Source: JBEHWX01 sp048498995 (GTDB lineage Bacteria; Bacteroidota; Ignavibacteria; OLB7). Taken from it: a stretch of DNA of 9,456 nt. The position numbers and the translations under genes are program-made. The notes below the pieces were generated by a model, which searched no databases, was not told the origin of the DNA, and saw only the letters and a list, made by a program, of their open reading frames with translations. This document shows positions 5,790 through 9,456 of this stretch, one piece after another. The stretch spans positions 1 to 9,456 of the forward strand of contig JBEHWX010000157.1 of the NCBI GenBank assembly GCA_048498995.1. Direction: 5' to 3'. The first letter of the stretch is position 1; the number at the start of each line of letters is the position of its first letter.

Positions 5790-8066
5790 TTATTCTCTCG
5801 ACAACGAATCGCTCTCCTCTTCACCCTCATCGTCACCGAGCGCGTCGCGCTCCTCCTCGGCCGGGTCGATCTGACCGAGGATCGGAAGCTCCGCGCCAGG
5901 ATCGGCCTCGGCATCGAAACGCTCCGGATCGTCGATCCCATCGTCATCCGGCGCTCCCTCGGCGGTCTCGTCGATCGGGAGATCGGGAGTGGAAGCCTCA
6001 CCGGCTTCATCCGACGCGCGAAAGTACTGATAAACGCTCAGACCGGTCTTCGGGCCGAGCATCTCCTGAAGCGCATCCAGTCCGGCCTCGCGGACGCCGC
6101 GCACCGAGCCGAAATGCTGAAAGATCTTCTGCGCGGTTTTCGGGCCGACTCCGGCGATGTTGGTCAGCTCGGTCTGAATGGTGCGGCGGTCACGCAATTG
6201 CCGGTGAAAGGTGATCGCGAAGCGATGCGCCTCGTCCCGGATCTGCTGGAGAAGGCGGAGGCTGGAGGAGGTTTTCGGGAGCAGGAGCGTATCCCGCTCC
6301 CCCGGAATCACGATCTCCTCGAGGCGCTTGGCAAGCCCGATCAGCGGGATATGCTCCAGACCGAGCGCGCGCATCGCTTCCATGGCCGCGGCGACCTGCC
6401 CCTTGCCGCCGTCGATCACGATCAGATCGGGAAGCGCCAGACCATCCTTCATCACGCGCTCGTAGCGGCGCCCGACCACCTCCTTCATCGTGGCGAAATC
6501 GTCCGGTCCCTCGACCGTGCGGACCTTGAACTTCCGGTACTCGCTCCTGCGGGCTACCCCGTCGACGAAGGTGACCATGGAGGAGACCGGATCGGTTCCC
6601 TGGAAGTTGGAGTTGTCGAAGCACTCGATGCGGCGCGGGGGGTTCTTGAGATGGAGATCGCGCTGAAGGCTCTGGACCGGGCGCGGGATCATGTCGGAGC
6701 GCTTCATCCGCTGGAGCTTGAGCTCGGCAAGGAGAAACTTCGCGTTGGTCTGCGCCATGGCCACGAGCTTCTGCTTGTCGCCGATCTTCGGCACCACGAG
6801 CTGCACGCGCCCCTCGCCCCGCTTGTCGGTGAGAAAGCGCTGGATGATCTCGTAATCGTCGCCGAGGTCGAGCGGCAGGAACACCTCCTCCGGGATCACA
6901 TCGGTGGCCATGTAGTGCCGCTCGATGATGTTGGTGAGGATCTCCTCCGGCGGAGTCTGGAGCGCGCCGGTCATGTAGTAGTGCTGCTTGCCGACCAGAC
7001 GACCGTCGCGGACCTTGAGGATGACGGCACACGCGTCGTCATCCTCGGCGGCAAAGGAAATAATGTCGCGGTCGACGGGATCCTCGATGACAACCTTTTG
7101 TTTAGAGTTGTAATCTCTTAACTTCTGCAGGCGATTCCGGATGGCGGCAGCCTCCTCGAAGCGCATCTCCTCGGCAAGGATCGTCATCTCCCGCTCGAGC
7201 TCCCGCTCGAGGTCGCGCGTCTTGCCATTGAGTACCTGCATCACCTGCTCGATCATCAGACGATAGTGCTCGTGGGTCACCAGACCCTCGCACGGCCCCT
7301 CGCACTTACCGATGTGGTAATCGAGGCAAACCTTGAATTTCCGCGCGCCGATCGTCTCATGATGAAGATTCAGGTCGCATGACCTGATCGGAAAGATCGT
7401 ACGAAGGGTCTTGAGCAGGTAGCGCACGTATTTGACATCGGTATACGGGCCGAAATAGCGGCTACCATCGCGAATCACCTTCCGCGTCGCGAACACCCGC
7501 GGAAAGGGCTCATTTGTCACCCGGATATAGGGATACGACTTATCGTCGCGAAGCATCACGTTATACCGTGGCTTCAGCTTCTTGATGAGGGTATCCTCCA
7601 GAATCAGCGCCTCTACCGCCGAGTCGGTAACGATTACCTCCAAATCAACGATCCTTCGCAGAAGGGCCTTGGTCTTCGCGTCCTTGGGCCTCCCCTTCTG
7701 GAAGTAGCTGCGTACCCGGTTTCTCAGGTTCTTTGCCTTTCCGACATAGATCACCTTCCCGTCCCGGTCCTTGTACTGGTAGACTCCCGGGTCGGTGGGA
7801 AGGTTGTCGAGCTTGTCCTGCAGCGTAATCGAGAGCGCCAGCTCCGATGGATCCTCCTCCCCCGGAAGGATCCCCTCGCTCACCCCTTCATCGGGCCGGG
7901 AGCCGTTCGGCAATTCCCCTTCGGACATGGGGCCTTCGGTCAGTTGGCGTTCGGCCGACCCGCCATCGGGCGAGGCGCCATCAGGCGCGGGACCGTTCGC
8001 AAGAGAGCCATCCGGCGAAGCGTCATCGGGCCCGGCCGACTGATCGCGTGCCTCCAGTTCATTCAT
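5790..8066 (-). CDS. uvrC: UvrABC excinuclease subunit C with N- and C-terminal extensions
   Basis: UvrC makes both incisions flanking a bulky lesion in nucleotide excision repair, after UvrA/UvrB loading. The GIY-YIG nuclease is at about 86-170 (GVY 94-96, YVG 107-109, an arginine pair near 115-117, Glu157, Asn169). Four cysteines at 230, 247, 255 and 259 match the 4Fe-4S cluster. The UVR domain (about 285-320) contacts UvrB. The RNase H-like second nuclease shows Asp484 (ECFDNSN), Asp552 (IDGGKGQ) and His614 (DEAHRF). Helix-hairpin-helix motifs follow at about 632-682. At 758 residues it exceeds the usual length of about 600. Residues 1-80 are an extra pentapeptide-repeat segment and about 684-758 an acidic tail. 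Met at 8066 is preferred over a longer frame to 8123: AGGA sits about 10 nt upstream, and the promoter overlaps the longer version. Divergent from the lipoprotein gene. Confidence 0.97.
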   Translation of the reverse strand: MNELEARDQSAGPDDASPDGSLANGPAPDGASPDGGSAERQLTEGPMSEGELPNGSRPDEGVSEGILPGEEDPSELALSITLQDKLDNLPTDPGVYQYKDRDGKVIYVGKAKNLRNRVRSYFQKGRPKDAKTKALLRRIVDLEVIVTDSAVEALILEDTLIKKLKPRYNVMLRDDKSYPYIRVTNEPFPRVFATRKVIRDGSRYFGPYTDVKYVRYLLKTLRTIFPIRSCDLNLHHETIGARKFKVCLDYHIGKCEGPCEGLVTHEHYRLMIEQVMQVLNGKTRDLERELEREMTILAEEMRFEEAAAIRNRLQKLRDYNSKQKVVIEDPVDRDIISFAAEDDDACAVILKVRDGRLVGKQHYYMTGALQTPPEEILTNIIERHYMATDVIPEEVFLPLDLGDDYEIIQRFLTDKRGEGRVQLVVPKIGDKQKLVAMAQTNAKFLLAELKLQRMKRSDMIPRPVQSLQRDLHLKNPPRRIECFDNSNFQGTDPVSSMVTFVDGVARRSEYRKFKVRTVEGPDDFATMKEVVGRRYERVMKDGLALPDLIVIDGGKGQVAAAMEAMRALGLEHIPLIGLAKRLEEIVIPGERDTLLLPKTSSSLRLLQQIRDEAHRFAITFHRQLRDRRTIQTELTNIAGVGPKTAQKIFQHFGSVRGVREAGLDALQEMLGPKTGLSVYQYFRASDEAGEASTPDLPIDETAEGAPDDDGIDDPERFDAEADPGAELPILGQIDPAEEERDALGDDEGEEESDSLSRE
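7842..8036 (-). repeat. Degenerate 15-bp tandem repeat encoding the UvrC N-terminal extension
   Basis: Residues 11-75 of UvrC divide into 13 pentapeptides, among them AGPDD, ASPDG, SLANG, PAPDG, QLTEG, PMSEG, ELPNG and GVSEG. The rough consensus is x-x-[P/S/A/T]-[D/E/N]-G. At DNA level this gives a 15-bp period with recurring TCGG/TCAGG anchors. It is strongly acidic and probably disordered. The frame is kept throughout and joins directly to the GIY-YIG domain, so it is real coding sequence if translation starts at 8066. An internal start after the repeats would make it untranslated, but no better start is visible before the catalytic domain. Confidence 0.75.
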
Positions 8067-8093
8067 GTAGTTCGATTCCTGATCGTTTCCCAA

Positions 8094-8124
8094 CCAACAT
8101 ACATAACGACGATAAGAGAACAAC
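8094..8124 (-). promoter_or_regulatory. Probable Bacteroidota-type promoter of uvrC
   Basis: On the minus strand TATGTTGG (8101 down to 8094) matches the -7 consensus TAnnTTTG except at one position. GTTG (8124-8121) lies exactly 19 nt upstream as a -33-like box. The 19-nt spacer equals that of the promoter at 443-473. Predicted transcription starts near 8087, giving a leader of about 20 nt that contains AGGA. No LexA-like palindrome was noticed. Confidence 0.45.
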
Positions 8125-8224
8125 CGACGTGCTGCCGGAGCTCAATCCCCGAACCCTCCCGACCCGGCCGCGCTCACCGTTCAATAATCGGTCACTCTCC
8201 GGCGTCCTTAGTCCTGATCCAACG

Positions 8225-8863
8225 ATGAACATACGACCCTCTCTTCTCTGCCTTCTCTTCGGGCTTCTTGCCGTCGTCGGCTGCGGCAGCACAAAGGAGC
8301 TCTACCGTTCCCCCGTCAGCTCCACCCTCTCCAGAATGGGGAAGGCGGAGATTACCGACACGCTCGATCAGGAGCTGTTGACCGATCTCGTCGTCAGCTA
8401 TATCAACCTCTATCGCGCCAAATATCATCTGGACAAGTTCACGCAGGCACGCGAAGCCGCCCGCGCGGCCGACTGGATGGCCGCCTATCAGTGCAAGGTG
8501 CAGCAGGTGACCCACGTGACCGAGGTTCCCGGCATGAGCCTCTTTCCGGAGCGCTTCCGGAGCTGCGGCGGACAGCGCTATGCCTACGGCGTCGAGAACG
8601 CCGGATGGTGCTCCATCATCGACGTCTATCAGGGGCGCAACAGGACCTATGACGAGGTGGCGCGGCGCATCGTCGACAACTGGGTCAACAGCCCCGACCA
8701 TCGCCGGAACCTCCTGGCCTCGGCCGACGAGAGCTACGGCATCGTCGGTCTCGGACTGGCCCGCGGCCGGCTCAACGGCTTCGATGGCGTCTACACGACC
8801 ATGGATGCCTTCTTCATATGGCCCGGCGCCTCGATGGGCTTCACCGCCAACAACGGCGAGTGA
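8225..8863 (+). CDS. CAP/SCP-domain lipoprotein
   Basis: A 212-residue envelope protein. Residues 1-20 are a lipoprotein signal with lipobox VVGC; Cys20 would be the lipidated residue. A CAP (SCP/PR-1-like) domain spans about 50-198. It has YINLYRAKY near its start, His97 (VTHVTE), Glu124 (YGVENAGW), Glu144 (YDEVARRIVDNW) and His159 in the hallmark NSPDHRRNLL. These fit the conserved His/Glu/Glu/His cluster of the superfamily. Bacterial CAP proteins are mostly uncharacterised; divalent-metal, lipid or protease-like roles have been proposed. Three further cysteines (90, 114, 129) could form a disulfide, which suits an extracytoplasmic location. The gene is divergent from uvrC (158-nt gap) and followed by hairpins at 8870-8890 and 8983-9015. 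Shine-Dalgarno is weak; the start is fixed by the signal peptide. Confidence 0.9.
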   Translation: MNIRPSLLCLLFGLLAVVGCGSTKELYRSPVSSTLSRMGKAEITDTLDQELLTDLVVSYINLYRAKYHLDKFTQAREAARAADWMAAYQCKVQQVTHVTEVPGMSLFPERFRSCGGQRYAYGVENAGWCSIIDVYQGRNRTYDEVARRIVDNWVNSPDHRRNLLASADESYGIVGLGLARGRLNGFDGVYTTMDAFFIWPGASMGFTANNGE

Positions 8864-8869
8864 CCGGAT

Positions 8870-8890
8870 CGTCGCTCTCGGGGAGCGACG
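8870..8890 (+). repeat. 8-bp hairpin just after the lipoprotein gene
   Basis: CGTCGCTC (8870-8877) pairs exactly with GAGCGACG (8883-8890) around TCGGG, beginning 6 nt past the stop. There is no T-tract, so it is more likely an mRNA 3'-end stabiliser than an intrinsic terminator. Confidence 0.5.
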
Positions 8891-8982
8891 CAACCGGGAC
8901 CGACCAGCCGGCGCGAGGCCGGCCGACGATCGACCTCCTCCCGGCCGACTCCGCAAGGACAACGACGCCTCATGAACGATCG

Positions 8983-9015
8983 AACGGCCGTGAATCTCAT
9001 CGATTCACGGCCGTT
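8983..9015 (+). terminator. Strong 14-bp terminator hairpin
   Basis: The arm 8983-8996 (AACGGCCGTGAATC) is perfectly complementary to 9002-9015, with a 5-nt loop, and is followed by TTCCATTTCG on the plus strand. It most likely ends the lipoprotein transcript about 120 nt after the stop. The symmetric A/T ends could make it work in both directions. Confidence 0.7.
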
Positions 9016-9245
9016 TCCATTTCGATTGCGTACCCGACACCAATCATGTGGATCGCGCCGCTCCCGCCCGCCGCGCACATCATCACCGCGTTCATCACGC
9101 ACCCCGTCCAAGCCTCTCCGTGAATAACGACGCGCCGGAGCTCACGCCCCGCGCGCCGTTCGGTGCGGCGATCGATGTTCGAGAGCCCCGTGAAGATCCG
9201 CCCCGGGCGGCGGAGTGCCCGCCACGAACGAACCGGCCCGACCAT
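8997..9245 (-). CDS. Doubtful small ORF, unknown
   Basis: An 82-residue open frame with an Arg-rich N-terminal half and a more protein-like C-terminal half rich in Met, Gly, Ala and Ile. By rough reading, its third codon positions are clearly more GC-rich than the first and second, which is coding-like for this genome. Against it: AGAGG touches the ATG with no spacing, I recognise no family, and the stop codon falls inside the loop of the 14-bp hairpin at 8983-9015. It could be a small protein, a gene remnant or a chance frame. Confidence 0.2.
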   Translation of the reverse strand: MVGPVRSWRALRRPGRIFTGLSNIDRRTERRAGRELRRVVIHGEAWTGCVMNAVMMCAAGGSGAIHMIGVGYAIEMETAVNR

Positions 9246-9283
9246 CCTCTGAAAGTACGGCCGGGCCGAATCTCGATATGCCC

Positions 9284-9302
9284 GCGCCGGAGAGCCCGGC
9301 GC
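9284..9302 (-). terminator. GC-rich hairpin 3' of the right-edge gene
   Basis: Seven perfect base pairs (9284-9290 with 9296-9302) around a 5-nt loop begin 12 nt beyond the minus-strand stop at 9315. No T-tract follows, so it is only terminator-like. Confidence 0.35.
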
Positions 9303-9314
9303 CGAGGGGCTGGA

Positions 9315-9456
9315 TCAATGTGTCACGACCAGGCGCGCGGCGGCGGCGACCGCGCGGGCCGCGCCGCGCAGCTCGACGATGTAGGCGCCGGAGGCGAGCC
9401 CGCTCACCGGCAGGGCGATCGTTCCCCCCGCTCCTGCGGCGACTCCTCCCTCCATA
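9315..9456 (-). CDS. C-terminus of a probable type IX secreted protein (partial)
   Basis: The last 46 codons of a minus-strand gene running off the right edge, with TGA at 9317-9315. The end has a TIALPVSGLASGAYIVELR strand-turn-strand segment followed by a short basic/alanine stretch and a closing RLVVTH. This pattern (hydrophobic strand, GLxSGxY, then a final strand with Arg and Val) is typical of type A C-terminal sorting domains of type IX secretion cargo and of FlgD-like Ig folds. Known sorting domains are about 70-80 residues, so roughly half is visible. An ATG exists at 9455, but it is unlikely to be the true start since the domain should extend upstream. The protein's main function is outside the window. 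Confidence 0.65.
   Translation of the reverse strand, partial: MEGGVAAGAGGTIALPVSGLASGAYIVELRGAARAVAAAARLVVTH

Noticed and set aside
5768..5796. TTGACA-N17-TATTCT on the plus strand, a good E. coli-style sigma-70 promoter
   Set aside because: It points antisense into the 3' end of uvrC with no plus-strand gene or clear small RNA after it. Other promoters here look Bacteroidota-like, so chance or minor antisense transcription is more likely.
5627..6010. Extended N-terminus for the HEAT-like protein back to 6010
   Set aside because: The extra residues are Arg/Ser-rich, overlap the end of uvrC in another frame and resemble no domain. The ATG at 5626 opens the ordered region.

Overview
The window is GC-rich (about 60% by eye) and looks like an ordinary chromosomal stretch from a high-GC member of the Bacteroidota/Chlorobi (FCB) group, for example a Kapabacteria- or Rhodothermia-like lineage. 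Three things point there. UvrC carries the ECFDNSN version of its nuclease motif, which I associate with that group. Two genes are preceded by Bacteroidota-type promoters (a -7 box of the form TAnnTTTG with a 19-nt spacer). The protein cut off at the right edge ends in a segment resembling a type IX secretion C-terminal sorting domain. The lineage is inference; no rRNA gene is present.

Layout, left to right: (1) 1-367, a perfect GC-rich hairpin and, on the minus strand, a small exported Ala/Pro/Lys-rich protein with a good promoter and ribosome site. (2) 368-1373, about 1 kb without a convincing gene. It holds several hairpins, two minus-strand terminator-like structures and two copies of a 38-bp direct repeat spaced 304 bp apart. 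(3) 1374-3496 (minus), a two-component pair: an OmpR/PhoB-class response regulator, then a membrane histidine kinase joined by a TAATG overlap. (4) 3549-4331 (plus), a YdfG-like short-chain dehydrogenase divergent from the regulator, ending at a strong hairpin. (5) 4394-8066 (minus), uvrC followed by an acidic-linker/HEAT-like protein of unknown function. (6) 8225-8863 (plus), a CAP/SCP-domain lipoprotein divergent from uvrC, with a perfect 14-bp terminator hairpin downstream. (7) 8997-9456 (minus), a doubtful small ORF and the C-terminus of a probable type IX secreted protein.

The genes do not form one obvious system. The kinase/regulator pair is a normal signalling operon whose target is not evident; the dehydrogenase is only a positional candidate. 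UvrC has every catalytic and iron-sulfur residue I could check, but has an unusual 80-residue N-terminal extension built from about 13 degenerate pentapeptides and an acidic C-terminal tail. The most unexplained items are the paired 38-bp repeats with their terminator-like hairpins, the UvrC extension, and the uvrC-adjacent HEAT-like protein. I see no defence system, transposase, CRISPR array or phage gene.
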